From positions 372,001-436,000 of the forward strand of contig NW_025408681.1 of the NCBI RefSeq assembly GCF_020360975.1: a stretch of 64,000 nt of DNA, in the 5' to 3' direction. Positions within the stretch are counted from its first letter, which is position 1; every line of letters begins with the position of its first letter. Positions 53,036 through 63,130 of the stretch are shown here, piece after piece. The notes under the pieces are model-generated. The model was not told the DNA's origin and ran no database searches. It worked only from the letters and a program-made list of their open reading frames with translations. The stretch comes from Hirsutella rhossiliensis (taxonomy: Eukaryota; Ascomycota; Sordariomycetes; Hypocreales; Ophiocordycipitaceae). The translations under genes were made by a program, and so were the position numbers.

Positions 53036-53520
53036 TTATCGCTGCCTTACCTCGGAGAAGACGCTGTCTACGTAGCGGACGATTCGCTCCCGGCACGCCG
53101 CCTGCTCCTCCGTGTCGGCGCCCGCGAGCGCCTCGCCGAGGCCCCTGTTGCCCCTTAGCCAGAGGAGCCCGTGGAGGTGGAGGGCACCTCGCTCGTTCGT
53201 CTCCACGGCCCCGTAGTAGGCCCCGACGTGCCCGAACACCGACTCCTCCCCGGTCCGGACGTAGTGCTCGAAGAAGAGCGTCATCTCCCGGTGGAAAAAG
53301 ACGGCCGAGCTCATCGGGTCCGATATGGCGAGCCGCGTCCGCTTATACGCGTTCCCGAGGTCCCTTAGGAAGGCCTCGGCCGCGTCGGGGTCACGGGCGC
53401 GGTACGCCGCCAGCCGTAGCTTTACTAGGTTCGTGATGTCGTTCGGGTTCAGCGTGAACCAGATGACCGGCACCCCGTACCTAATAATAAGGGAGAGTAT
53501 CTTCTTCCGCATGCCTAGGC
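53036..53520 (-). pseudogene. Helitron C: Rep/HUH endonuclease domain
   Basis: MRKKILSLIIRYGVPVIWF, TLNPNDITNLVKLRLAAYR, DPMSSAVFFHREMTLFFEHY, YYGAVETNERGALHLHGLLWL (HxH metal-binding motif), and CRERIVRYVDSVFSEV (tyrosine-bearing helix, possible nucleophile). This is the single-strand nicking and joining centre of a Helitron. The segment is open, but a small indel near 53522 (EPPRHAEED instead of VRLNMRRK) separates it from the upstream exon. Confidence 0.85.
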
Positions 53521-55400
53521 GGCTCTCCCCTGGACATGGGCTGCCTGTGCCCGAACACCGAGAGGGACCGGAGGAGCTCCGTCACCCCGTCGTCGCTAGT
53601 CTTGCCCGTAGCCTCGAGCTCGACCTTCGCCGCCTCGAGTCTCTGCGTCGTTAACGACTTTAGCAGGCCCTCGACCCTTGCAAAGTTCTTCCTCGTCACG
53701 CCCAGCATACTAGCCTGGCGATTCCTGGACCGTACGCCCATGTTGAAGACGAGGAAGGCGAATATGGGGTGCGTCGCGAACCGCCCGCCGTGGCGCCGTA
53801 GTACGACGTCGGCCCAGGCTTGTAGGTTCATGTTCCGCGTCGACGTGAGGCCCTCGGCGACCCGCTCCGCCTCGCCGCCCCGCCGGCCGGCGGCCGCGGC
53901 CGCGCCCTCGCCCGCGGCGGCCTCGTCGGCGAGCCTCGGCCCGCCTAGCCCAAAGGGCAACAGGGTCGGGAAGGCCCTGACGAAGAAGGACGCGTCTGCC
54001 GAGTCGGCAAATTCGTCTCCGCGCCGCACCTGTATGTAGGGCTCGCTGTCGCCGCCACGGCCGCTGCTCCTCGCCGCCCCTCCCGCCGCCCCTCCCGCCG
54101 CCATGTTGACCCATGTCCTCGGGCCTATGGTCCCGATAGCCTCGCGGGCGAAGCGGATCTTATCGGCGTCCGCCACCTCGGGCGCCCCGTCGAGGGGGAA
54201 CATGCCGGACGACGTTACCTCGTTAATTATGTCCCCCTCCTCTTCGGGCCTAGCGCCCTCTAGATCCTCGCCGTTACCCGCCCCCTCGTACGTAGGCCCG
54301 GGGTCGGGCCGGCCCTCGGCGGGGTCCCGGCCCTGCCTTAGCATCGCAAGCACCTCCTCGATCTCGACGACGCCCTCGTCGTCCATGGCCCGCTCCGTCG
54401 GCGGCACCAGCTGCGCCGTCTGCGTCCTCTCGCGCGCCGACGGCTCGTTGTGCTCGAGCCGCTCCCACACCGCCGCCGGCACCCCGTGCGCCGGCTCCCC
54501 CCAGCTGTCCATCTCGGCCGTGTCGACCTCGACCTCGCTATAGTGCGGGTTATTCTCCTTAAGCCACGCCAACGCCCTTTCCACCGGCCGCCGCCGTACA
54601 GACAGCAGGCCGGACAAGTCCCGCGGCCCGGGCCTCTCGGCGCCCTGCCACGAGACGTGGATCTCGTCCATGACCCGGAGCAGCGGGTGCGGGAGCACCT
54701 TGGTCGCGAGCCCCTGGACGTCGTTTGGGAACACCGTGATGTGGCCCTTGACGTGCCTCGGGTACCTCACGCCCTGCCTCTGGCCGCCGGGGATGCTGTA
54801 CTTCGTCACGAAGCCGTAGCATGAGTTGAGCGCGATCAGCTTCTCCTCGACCGGCGTCAGGCCCTTGAGCTCGTCCGGGTAGACGTGCTCGCAGCCGAGC
54901 CGCCGGTGGAGGTGCATCGCCGCCGATGCGCCGTCGCGCCCGACCCGCCGCGCGCACTCGGCGCACACCGGCACCGGCGCGCCCTCGGGGAAGCAGCTTC
55001 GGCACCCGAACGGCGACCGCCCGCCTCCCTGCGCCGCGCCGTGCCGCGACCAGCCCTCCACGCCATCTCCTGAGCTCCACCTGGCCTGCTTCCGGTAGCA
55101 TAGCGTGCACGTCGCGGTCGGTAGCGTGCCGGCGTCGTGGAACGCCCGGTAGAACCTCCGCACTGTCCTGACCTCCCTTTCCCGCGGCACCGGCGCGCAC
55201 CACGCCCGCTCGTCGGCCAGCCTCTCACCCGCCTCGAACTCCTCTTCGAGGCCCCGCAGCACGTCCGCCAGGTCCTCGGCCTGCATCTGCCTTGGCCTTG
55301 GCCGCCTCTGGTCGCCGCGACTCCGTTTTGCCTCGGTCTGTCCGCTGGCGGCGTTGCCCTTCCTCTTCTGTCTCTCTCGAGGTAGCGGGCCTCTCGTCAT
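53521..55400 (-). CDS. Helitron C: N-terminal zinc, DUF6570-like and Helitron_like_N region
   Basis: A long open frame (about 625 codons). Order from the N-terminus: MQAEDLADVLRGLEEEFEAG, VRRFYRAFHDAGTLPTAT, CTLCYRK and CRSCFPEGAPVPVCAECAR (zinc ligands), HVYPDELKGLTPVEEKLIAL..KYSIPGGQRQGVRYPRHV..GHITVFPND (DUF6570-like), GMFPLDGAPEVADADKIRF, FFVRAFPTLLPFGLGGPRL, and FGHRQPMSR just before the frameshift at about 53522. It corresponds to the usual N-terminal half of Helitron helicase-like proteins. The start is upstream in the disordered exon. Confidence 0.75.
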
Positions 55401-56018
55401 CCCATCTATATCCGATTAGACATCTATATATATATACCCTGGCACCGTTCATAGTCCTTACCTGCGCGTTGGCCTTCTATTGCCTCGCCAGGCCCTACAG
55501 CCTCAGCCGTGTCCCCTATAGCGCTCTCCATCGTGGCTACTGGCCGAGGCAGGATATCCCGAGGCGCCTGTTGACTTGCCGTGGGGCCTAGGGACGGCCC
55601 GGCCATGCTTGACGCGCGGCCGCCATGTCTTGCCTCGATTTCTTTGCCAACCGGGCTGCGCTTTCTCTTCTGTCTCTGTCCAGGGGGCGGCGGGCCCATC
55701 GTCGTCTCATCTACATCACGTTAACCACCTCTCTCCGTCGACCGACCCTGGGAGCCTGCTTGGGAACTATACCGGCGCGTTGGCTTTCATTTCTGCACTG
55801 GGCTTTGCGCCTCGGCCGCGTCCCCGTGGCACCCTCTGGCCCGCTCCGGCCAGGGCTGTATCCTCTGAAGCTGTCTTTGCCGTGCCGCCGGACCTAGGGC
55901 CGGGCCTGCCGCGCTCCATGGCTGTGTCGCTAGAGCCTCCCCCGATGTCGGCCGCGGCTGGATATCCCGGAACAGCGGCTGCTGGCTTCTGTCGATCCGC
56001 TGCTGCCTTGGCCGCCCC
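55401..56018 (-). other. Helitron C: disordered N-terminal coding region and probable intron
   Basis: 55725-55401 matches the spacer in B. 56010-55767 encodes QRIDRSQQPLFRDIQPRP-like sequence and continues, across the copia element, into 61305-61744. The joint GGCCGCCCC / GGCCTCC is continuous in B (48110), confirming the target. Confidence 0.6.
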
Positions 56019-56290
56019 TATCGCACGGAGGATGAGCTGAGCAAGCATGAAGATCGGGGACTGAACAACTCTTGATTCTCTATCTAAGTGATGGTAAGAA
56101 GTTGGCTTCTTATACTGGTGACGTTGGGTTGAGTGGCGATGTCGCCACCCAGGCAGCCTAGATGACGATGTCATCTAGAAGGTTCGAATCCATCACTAAT
56201 ATGGCATTACAAACTGCCACGACCTAAAATATAGGCTAACTGTGCGAATAGGGAATCAGACTGTTGGAGGCTGATATACTCTGTGTGACA
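56019..56290 (-). repeat. copia 3' LTR
   Basis: On the minus strand it begins TGTCACACAG and ends CCGTGCGATA. It contains two adjacent dyads: GTGGCGA-TG-TCGCCAC (56133-56148) and CTAGATGAC-GAT-GTCATCTAG (56158-56178), the second with exact 9-bp arms. Confidence 0.95.
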
Positions 56291-56304
56291 TACCCCCCCA
56301 GGTT
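56291..56304 (-). other. Polypurine tract of the copia element
   Basis: On the minus strand a CCTGGGGGGGTA-type purine run directly precedes the 3' LTR, the expected site for plus-strand priming. Confidence 0.7.
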
Positions 56305-56337
56305 GTGCTGGCTGGTGGGCAGTGCAAACTGAAGAAC

Positions 56338-59300
56338 CTATACCTCTAGAAGTGAAGAGATATCAATGAGGCCAAGTTGTTTGACGAAGTGAGTGAATTT
56401 TTGGCCTGGTAGAACCTTTGTAAGGCCGTCTGCAAGCATTTGCGAAGTGGGTGTATAAACAAGGTCGTAGTAGCCCTGCTCGTATGACTGCCTTGCCCAA
56501 CAGGAGTGGATGTCAACGTGACGAAGGGCTGTGCGAAGGCGAGGGATATCTTGTGTGACAAGACGAATTGTCTGAAGGTTATCACACTGGATTGTAGGTT
56601 TCCCGTCAAGCTTAAGAGAAAGCTGCTGAAAGAGACGGAAAGTGGCAATGGTTTCCTTAGCTGTGTGCGTAAGGGCGAGAAGCTCAGCTTCTGTAGACGA
56701 AGTAGTGACTGTGTCCTGTTTTCCGGCTTTCCAGGCGATAGGGCCACCGAAGAGGGTAAGAATTGAACCCTGTGATGATTTGCGAGTGTCTTTATCATCA
56801 GCAAAAGCGGCGTCGGATGCGCTTTGGAAGTCGCTGTAATGATGTGCTTGGAGCGGAGTGACGAGGTCTCCATTGAGGCTAGAGCAGCCTGAAAACTGAA
56901 TTGCGAGGTGCCTAGTGGCGTGTAGGTACTCGATCAGGTGATCCGCGAGCTTTTGGTGTTGCTCGGAAGGGTTGTTGAGAGATTCAGCTAATTTTGATGC
57001 CGGTTTGGCTATGTCCATGCGCGTGATGCAGGCGGCATAGTTTAGCGATCCAACTTTGCTCTGGTATAACTGAATTTGGTCTAGGGAAGCCTGCCCTTTG
57101 TGCGGCTGGACTTCGTTGCAAGGAAAGGATCCCTTAAAGTGGTCTAGTCTGTTGAGACTGAAGCGTTGAACCATGCGTTCAATGTAGGAATCTTGGCAGA
57201 GCCATAGCTTCCTATTAGGTCGGTCGCGAAGGACACGGATACCTAGAAACCACTGCAATTCCCCTTGATCAGTCATAGCGTATTTCCTCTTGAGGGCTGC
57301 AACCATATGATCAGCTGCATCCTCGTTATCCTTGCGATAGAGGAAGACGATATCGTCAACGAAGAAGAAGACTGTGAGCCAGTCGTTCTGGAAAATGCAG
57401 GGCTCGTCAGGACACTGCGAAAGGCCGAGCTCTTTGAATGCTGCAGTAAGCTCTTTCTGCCAAAGTAGAGGGGAACGCCGTAAGCCGTAGAGTGCCCGGA
57501 GTAGGCGTAAGACCCAGCCTTGTCTATAGTATCCGTCTGGGAATAACACATAGATCTCCTCATCATCGTCTAAGAGGGCGTTGGCAAAGGCGTTGACTGC
57601 ATCGAGCTGTCGGGATTCGAGGTCAAATTTGGCTGTGATGGCCATAAGAACGCGGAATGATTTTCCGGCAAGGGTGGCAGCGTAGGTGTCTTTGTCACCC
57701 AGCTTTTGAAGGTCTCCCCGTACGCATAAGCGGGCTTTGAACTTGATAAGGAAGCCATGCTTGTCAAATTTGTACTTGAACACCCAGGTCAGGGGCAACG
57801 GCCTGCCTGTTGCTTGGTCTCGCGGAACAGCCTTGAAGGTTCCTCTCTTTTGGAGGGATTTCCATTCAGCGTGGGCTGCTTCCTTGAATTGAGGGCCAAA
57901 GCGGTGTGTACTCAGTTCCTTGTACGATGTGGGTTCTGGCGGGAGAGATCGAGAATGAAGCTTTTCCTCTCGTCCGAGAAAGAAGGAGCTGTGGAAGTGG
58001 TTTTGGGAACTAGCAAAGCTGCCGAAATTCCGTGGCTTGGGCGGACGTGATGAACGTCGAAGTTGCTGATCGCTCTGAGCGGGATCAGGTGTCGGGTACG
58101 GGTTATCCGCATCGTGAAACTCATCCTGGTCTTCTGAGTTTTCGTGTTCAGAGTGTTCCAGTTGAACCTGGATGGTGCTGGTGTCTTCTTGACCCGATGT
58201 AGTCGAAGAAGGGGTGTCCGGTTGAGGATCATGCTCTTCCATACGAGTGGGGATTTCCTCGTATTCCGATTCGTCTTCGATGTGTGCTGGAAGCTGTACT
58301 TCCAAGCGTTGAGGGATAGGCTTCTGTGGCTCTACCTTTCCTTCGTAGAACTCGTGTTCGTTAAAGGTCACATCTCGAACTCGTCGGACTTCGGATGACG
58401 AAGGGATCCAAATCCTGAAGATGTTAGTGGAGTCGTATCCCACTAGATAACCGATTTCCGTGTGAGGGTCGGTCTTGAGGTCCTTTTTCTGTTTGTTCTG
58501 AAGGGCCTGGGTCGTCAAAGGGTAGGCTCGGCAGCCGTACGCTTTGAGAAAAGTGATGTCAGGCTGGAGCTGTTGATAGCCTGTGTCGCGGTTGTTGTTT
58601 TGCAGCCATTGGTTAAGCAGCTGGAAAGGAGTCTGGAAGTTCCGGTTCTGCAAGGGCGATCTGTTATGCAGGAACACAGCGGCTGTCCATGTTTCAGGCC
58701 AAAGATCAGATGGAAGATTGGCGTCAATCCTCATCGTTCTTGCCTGGGTAGCTATTACCCCCCCAGATCGTTCTGCAGGACCATTCTGAGCGGGAGTGTA
58801 AGGGGCAGTTGGCTCATTGGTGATCCCCTTGTCACTGATCCACGCCTCGTAGTCTGACTGAAGAGCACGATCATTGTCTCGGTGGATAACACAAATCTGT
58901 AGGTTCCATTGGCGTTGTATCATCGCCTCAAGGTTCCTAAGAGCGGTCATGACGGAGTCTTGCGTCGCGTCATTGAGAGTGTAGATGAACAACATGCAGG
59001 TAAATTCATCCTTTGCAAGAAGAACAACTTCTTTGCCGTTAAAAGACGTGTTCATAGAGAAGATATCGATGTAAATTCTCCAGAAAGGTCGAGGTGCTTT
59101 GTTTTGAGAAGGTCGGCGTGAAACAACCTTCTTTCCCTTTGCAATGGAACAGGCCTCGCAGTCAACGGTAACTGGGCCTTTTATCTTTGATCCTGTTGTG
59201 TTCGCAACAAGATGTTCGAGAGCTTGAGCGTTGAGGTGCCCAAGACGCTTATGCCAAAGTGTGGCGTCAGCAGTTTGTATCGGTCGTTGAGCCGACGAAG

Positions 59301-60951
59301 AAGTGAAGTTAGAGGCGTGAGAATCCTCCTGAATCGGGTTATACTCGATAACCGGTTGACGGAATAGTCGTCGAGTGTGAAATACCATCTGATCGTCTTT
59401 ATAGACGAGTCCAGACGTTGGGTTCCAGTTGTATCCCTTTGCTAGAAAGCGGTCAAGAGATGCAATGTTTGTGTGAAAGTTTGGCACGAAGGCGACTTCG
59501 TTGAGTTGGAAGAGACCGTCTTCCAGCCTCATACGGACTGTGCCGTAGCCAAGGATTTGAAGTTGACTATCGCCCGAGAAGAGCTCTTCGGGCTCTTCCA
59601 GAGCAGAGTAGTTACGAAAGCGGGATCGATCGTTGCAGATATGCGTGTCGGATCCAGAGTCGAGGATGAAGGAGTCACGCAGAGGGTACACTCCCTTTCC
59701 TAAAGAAAAGCTGGCCGTTCTAGGTACGCTTGGGGCGTCTAGGAGCTGCAAAGATGGTGCTTCTGAAGTTGGTCTTCGTTGCACAGGCGACACAGCCGTA
59801 CGCTTCTGGGATCGGTCCCGAGAAGGTCCTCTGTGTGAAAAGTACCGTTGGCCGGCGAAAGCTGCTCCTTTGACGGATGCAGAGGTGTCAGAGCCATCAG
59901 GGGTGTCTGATTTCTCCTTTTGCTTGCTACTTTGGATAGCATTGATTTTTGTTTTTAGTCCAGGATTAGAGTCAAGAATCTTCGTTATTTTCCGTTCAAC
60001 CTTCTTATTAGGTGTCCACCCATCAGGCCGAATTGACTCAATGAGATAGTAGCATCGTGGGAAGTAGTGGTAACTTCCACAGACGCATGACGGAATTCCT
60101 TCAGAATTCTTTGTTGACCTCCAGGTGGTGTTGTCCTGGGACTCTTGTTTCTTTTCTTCCTTGCCTTGGAAAGAGGCTCCAAAAGATCCCTTGTGGCTGT
60201 TGGTAGCAACCTTGATGCGGTGGGCGCGTTCGAAGATCTCGCTGATCTTGATGCCGTCAGGGAATTCTGTTTGCCATCCTGGCTTTCCTAAGGCGGCTTC
60301 GTCTTCCATCTTATTGACCCAGTAGTCGGTGAAAGAAGGGTTGATAGACGAAACAGCTTGGAGGAAGTCTTGAGTAGGGCGTTGGTCCTGGGTGTCAGGT
60401 AACCCTAGTTGTCTTGCCTCAGTAAGGACTTTTTGCCATTGAGTGACCCAAGTCTCGATCTTGGTCCTATTAGGCGAAGAAAGTGTCGAACGATAACGTT
60501 GAAGAACTTCCCGTTCGAGTGCCCAGTCTGTAGGCGCGACTCGAGACTGTAGGAGTGATAGTTGCTTCGCAACGTCATGTTCCTCGGCAATGGTACTGTA
60601 GTAGTTGCCGATAGTCTTGACAATGTGTTGTTGAAGGCTGGCGAGGGCCTTCACTTGATCTCTGTAACACTGTAGCTTTGTGCGGTACTGGGTATGAAGG
60701 AATTCGAGGCGTCGGAATTCCTCTGACGAAAGGTCGATTAGATCAGATGCTGTGGCATTGATCTGATGAAAAGTCGGTTCAGCTGGTTGCTGAAGGACCG
60801 GTTTGACCCCTTTTGCGGTAGGGTCAATGAGTTCCCAAAGACTGTGGGAAGAGGAGAATTTCTTGATGATAGAAATCCATTGCTTCCAGTCACAAGGGCC
60901 GTTGAGGACGGTGCCCTTGGAAGAGCTGTCGATTTCATTTGTCAAACTCAT
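56338..60951 (-). CDS. Ty1/copia Gag-Pol polyprotein, intact (1537 aa)
   Basis: One frame from ATG 60951 to the stop at 56338. Gag occupies about the first 400 residues, with a Cys/His cluster CVCGSYHYFPRC. Protease: FILDSGSDTHICND (active DSG near residue 430). Integrase: the HHCC finger (LWHKRLGHLNAQ..CEACSIAKG) near 570, first Asp in WRIYIDIFSM, second in IHRDNDRALQSDY, Glu in NGPAERSGG. Reverse transcriptase: WVFKYKFDKHGFLIKFKARL, LDAVNAFANALL, YGLRRSPLLWQKEL, and FFFVDDIVFL (VDD core near 1200). RNase H: SDAAFADDKDTRKS and SSTEAELLALTHTAKE near 1380-1430. Every key motif is present and there is no stop, so the element may be active. Confidence 0.95.
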   Translation of the reverse strand: MSLTNEIDSSSKGTVLNGPCDWKQWISIIKKFSSSHSLWELIDPTAKGVKPVLQQPAEPTFHQINATASDLIDLSSEEFRRLEFLHTQYRTKLQCYRDQVKALASLQQHIVKTIGNYYSTIAEEHDVAKQLSLLQSRVAPTDWALEREVLQRYRSTLSSPNRTKIETWVTQWQKVLTEARQLGLPDTQDQRPTQDFLQAVSSINPSFTDYWVNKMEDEAALGKPGWQTEFPDGIKISEIFERAHRIKVATNSHKGSFGASFQGKEEKKQESQDNTTWRSTKNSEGIPSCVCGSYHYFPRCYYLIESIRPDGWTPNKKVERKITKILDSNPGLKTKINAIQSSKQKEKSDTPDGSDTSASVKGAAFAGQRYFSHRGPSRDRSQKRTAVSPVQRRPTSEAPSLQLLDAPSVPRTASFSLGKGVYPLRDSFILDSGSDTHICNDRSRFRNYSALEEPEELFSGDSQLQILGYGTVRMRLEDGLFQLNEVAFVPNFHTNIASLDRFLAKGYNWNPTSGLVYKDDQMVFHTRRLFRQPVIEYNPIQEDSHASNFTSSSAQRPIQTADATLWHKRLGHLNAQALEHLVANTTGSKIKGPVTVDCEACSIAKGKKVVSRRPSQNKAPRPFWRIYIDIFSMNTSFNGKEVVLLAKDEFTCMLFIYTLNDATQDSVMTALRNLEAMIQRQWNLQICVIHRDNDRALQSDYEAWISDKGITNEPTAPYTPAQNGPAERSGGVIATQARTMRIDANLPSDLWPETWTAAVFLHNRSPLQNRNFQTPFQLLNQWLQNNNRDTGYQQLQPDITFLKAYGCRAYPLTTQALQNKQKKDLKTDPHTEIGYLVGYDSTNIFRIWIPSSSEVRRVRDVTFNEHEFYEGKVEPQKPIPQRLEVQLPAHIEDESEYEEIPTRMEEHDPQPDTPSSTTSGQEDTSTIQVQLEHSEHENSEDQDEFHDADNPYPTPDPAQSDQQLRRSSRPPKPRNFGSFASSQNHFHSSFFLGREEKLHSRSLPPEPTSYKELSTHRFGPQFKEAAHAEWKSLQKRGTFKAVPRDQATGRPLPLTWVFKYKFDKHGFLIKFKARLCVRGDLQKLGDKDTYAATLAGKSFRVLMAITAKFDLESRQLDAVNAFANALLDDDEEIYVLFPDGYYRQGWVLRLLRALYGLRRSPLLWQKELTAAFKELGLSQCPDEPCIFQNDWLTVFFFVDDIVFLYRKDNEDAADHMVAALKRKYAMTDQGELQWFLGIRVLRDRPNRKLWLCQDSYIERMVQRFSLNRLDHFKGSFPCNEVQPHKGQASLDQIQLYQSKVGSLNYAACITRMDIAKPASKLAESLNNPSEQHQKLADHLIEYLHATRHLAIQFSGCSSLNGDLVTPLQAHHYSDFQSASDAAFADDKDTRKSSQGSILTLFGGPIAWKAGKQDTVTTSSTEAELLALTHTAKETIATFRLFQQLSLKLDGKPTIQCDNLQTIRLVTQDIPRLRTALRHVDIHSCWARQSYEQGYYDLVYTPTSQMLADGLTKVLPGQKFTHFVKQLGLIDISSLLEV

Positions 60952-61012
60952 TGTGGAAGCTATTCGTGATTGCAGCGGAAGGAACCAGAATAAGATACCC
61001 AGTCAGTGGCAG

Positions 61013-61026
61013 ACCGGGCTCATAAC
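61013..61026 (-). other. copia primer-binding site, half-tRNA type
   Basis: Directly inside the 5' LTR the minus strand reads GTTATGAGCCCGG. This is complementary to GGGCUCAUAAC, the anticodon stem-loop of initiator tRNA-Met, rather than to a tRNA 3' end. Copia-type elements are known to prime from an internally cut initiator tRNA. Confidence 0.75.
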
Positions 61027-61299
61027 TATCGCACGGAGGATGAGCTGAGCAAGCATGAAGATCGGGGACTGAACAACTCTTGATTCTCTATCTAAGTGAT
61101 GGTAAGAAGTTGGCTTCTTATACTGGTGACGTTGGGTTGAGTGGCGATGTCGCCACCCAGGCAGCCTAGATGACGATGTCATCTAGAAGGTTCGAATCCA
61201 TCACTAATATGGCATTACAAACTGCCACGACCTAAAATATAGGCTAACTGTGCGAATAGGGGAATCAGACTGTTGGAGGCTGATATACTCTGTGTGACA
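61027..61299 (-). repeat. copia 5' LTR
   Basis: Identical by eye to 56019-56290 except one extra G in GGGG near 61259. It carries the promoter region for the minus-strand transcript; no TATA box was assigned. Confidence 0.95.
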
Positions 61300-61304
61300 G
61301 CCCC

Positions 61305-61744
61305 GGCCTCCTTCCTGCCCGGGCCGCGGCGCCTCGGCCGGAGCTTGGCGGCGTGAGGAGGAAGCCACCCTCGCCTTCGCCGGCTTCTCTACGTTTCGCC
61401 TCCCGCCTCGTCTCCGGTGTCGACGGCGCCGTCTTCCCTTCCATCGCCCCCTGGTCGCTTGTGCCTGGGGGCGTCCTTCCCGCCGTGGCCCTAGTCGTGC
61501 CTGCCTCCCCCGCGCCGGTCCCCTCCCCTGGATTCCTCGCCGGCCGGCCGCCCCGTCGCCTTCGCTTCGGCAGCACCAGCCCTGACGCCCTCTCATGCGC
61601 CACCTGCCGACCCTCCGCGCCGGGCACCGGCGCCGCCGAGATCGGCCTGAACCTCATTGCTATATATGGGGCTCTGGGTGCCTCCCGTGCTCGGCCTGCG
61701 CTGCTCTCAGCCCCGTGCTGCGCTTCTGTACTGGCTGGCTTCAT
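61305..61744 (-). CDS. Helitron C: first (disordered) RepHel exon, cut by copia
   Basis: ATG 61744 (MKPASTEAQHGAESS), rich in Arg/Pro/Gly, with GFLLTPPSSGRGAAARAGRR. It is collinear with the B exon at 48557. The copia insertion ends it after about 147 codons; the continuation lies at 56018 and below. Confidence 0.6.
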
Positions 61745-62557
61745 CGTGATGGATGCTGCTACCTCTACTGCGTACGCTCTCTTGGCCTTACCTACTTACT
61801 ATGCCACCACCTCCTTCGGCAAACATTCTCCATATACGGGCCGCTGGCGTGTAGCCCCCTCTCTTCGCCATGCTCCCGCTCGGCCCATGCCTTCCACATA
61901 ACACATGCTTCTTAATCACATATCTATATGCCCTCGGCCTCCCGACTTAGCATGTCCTTACATATGCTACTTACTTACTATTATGCCCGCGCTAGCTGTC
62001 TGCGGTCCGTACCGACTGACGCCTACTGCCCTACCCCGCGGCCGATGCGGCCTCGGCTGTTCCCTAGACGTAGGTCCTACCAATGGCTTCTCGTCCTTGA
62101 CGCTCTATGCGCCACGCTTTCCCTCTTCTCTCCTAGGACCCCATAGCCTACGTCTGGGTCCGTCCCTAGGCGCTTATGTGCCCGCCTTTAGTTCAATGTC
62201 TCGTACGCATCAGAGACAATGCTATACCTTTCCCTTCACGCTTAGCCCTGCCGTATGGCTTATATATTAAGACCCCTTAATCTCGTAGTAGACCGCCGAT
62301 TATATCTTTCCTATCCTTTCCTATTGTTCTCGTTGCTTTCATCTATGTCTTCTCTATTACCTATATGGGACCCCTATATATATGGCCTGCCCTGCTAACC
62401 CTTTATGCCTTCTTTTCTCTAGGACTTTAACCTATATCCGATCTTCTAATCTCCCTAACCCTACCGCGCTTCTTAATGCAGTATCGCGCTATATAGGCTT
62501 CTTTGCGATCTATATAGCTATGTATGGCTTCCCCCCCTTGCCCTATTGCTTACTAGT
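61745..62557. other. Helitron C 5' non-coding region and unassigned flank
   Basis: 61745-62095 is shared with B. The rest is pyrimidine- and TA-rich (CTATATAT-like runs near 62380 and 62500) and has no gene. The 5' end of C was not located. Confidence 0.5.
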
Positions 62558-62814
62558 TGTCACGACCCTGCGCGCCAGCGTAGAGACACCAGCGCAGAAC
62601 CTCACCAGTGTCACGTGCCCAAGCAGCATCACGTGCCCACGTGCGACCTCGTGCTTACCTGAGCGCTGCTGAGGTAACCTCGTGCAGATGCACATAAGGG
62701 CCAGCTCGGTCGTGTAGTCTAGTCTTTCTTTCTTGCTCCTTAGCTTTGAGTCTTTGTTCATAGTGCCAATACATCTTTATAGCCGTCAAGGCTCGTATGT
62801 GCCTGGCCGTAACA
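62558..62814 (+). repeat. Probable 5' LTR of a gypsy-type retrotransposon
   Basis: It begins TGTCACGACC and ends GGCCGTAACA (257 bp), the TG..CA form, and precedes a Gag gene. The 3' LTR lies beyond the window, so the limits rest on the terminal bases only. No obvious tRNA 3'-end complement follows immediately. Confidence 0.6.
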
Positions 62815-63130
62815 CTACTCAAAGCTCAATAAGATCGCTTGCCAGCGATTAAGCAAATAGGCACCGAGCTTTCACGTCACACGCGCCTGACGTAAATCCA
62901 GCGCATCCGTTCTGATCGTTCCGACCAAGACTCCGACCACCGACCAAGTGATCCTCAAGGCTGAGATCACGACCGTTCCGACAAAGACTACGCGTGTGTG
63001 TAGTCGTCCGACCAACCGTTCCGACCAAGGGATTCGTCCCGTCTGACCTCCGACCGTCCCTGCTCGTGCAGGCATCTGACCGTGATTCCGCGTGGTATCA
63101 TTTCCGACCCTAGACTCTGACCTCGAGACT

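Larger units (their letters stand above)
56014..61304 (-). mobile_element. Ty1/copia LTR retrotransposon, complete and young
   Basis: LTRs 56019-56290 (272 bp) and 61027-61299 (273 bp) differ by one G in a G-run as far as I can see. The target duplication GCCCC lies at 56014-56018 and 61300-61304. One intact Gag-Pol frame lies between. Insertion was into Helitron C coding sequence. These features indicate a very recent insertion. Confidence 0.95.
48958..62557 (-). mobile_element. Helitron C (most complete), interrupted by copia at 56019-61299
   Basis: 3' end at 48958 (motif, palindrome, hairpin GGCAACCC/GGGTTGC, GATTGG repeats); gene from 49347 to 61744. The 5' end is not defined; the gypsy LTR at 62558 is used as an outer limit. 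All RepHel parts are present but at least two frameshifts break them, so it is probably not autonomous now. Confidence 0.7.

Noticed and set aside
62270..62560. tRNA gene or snRNA in the TA-rich stretch
   Set aside because: No cloverleaf-compatible arms, and no A/B box pair could be recognised.
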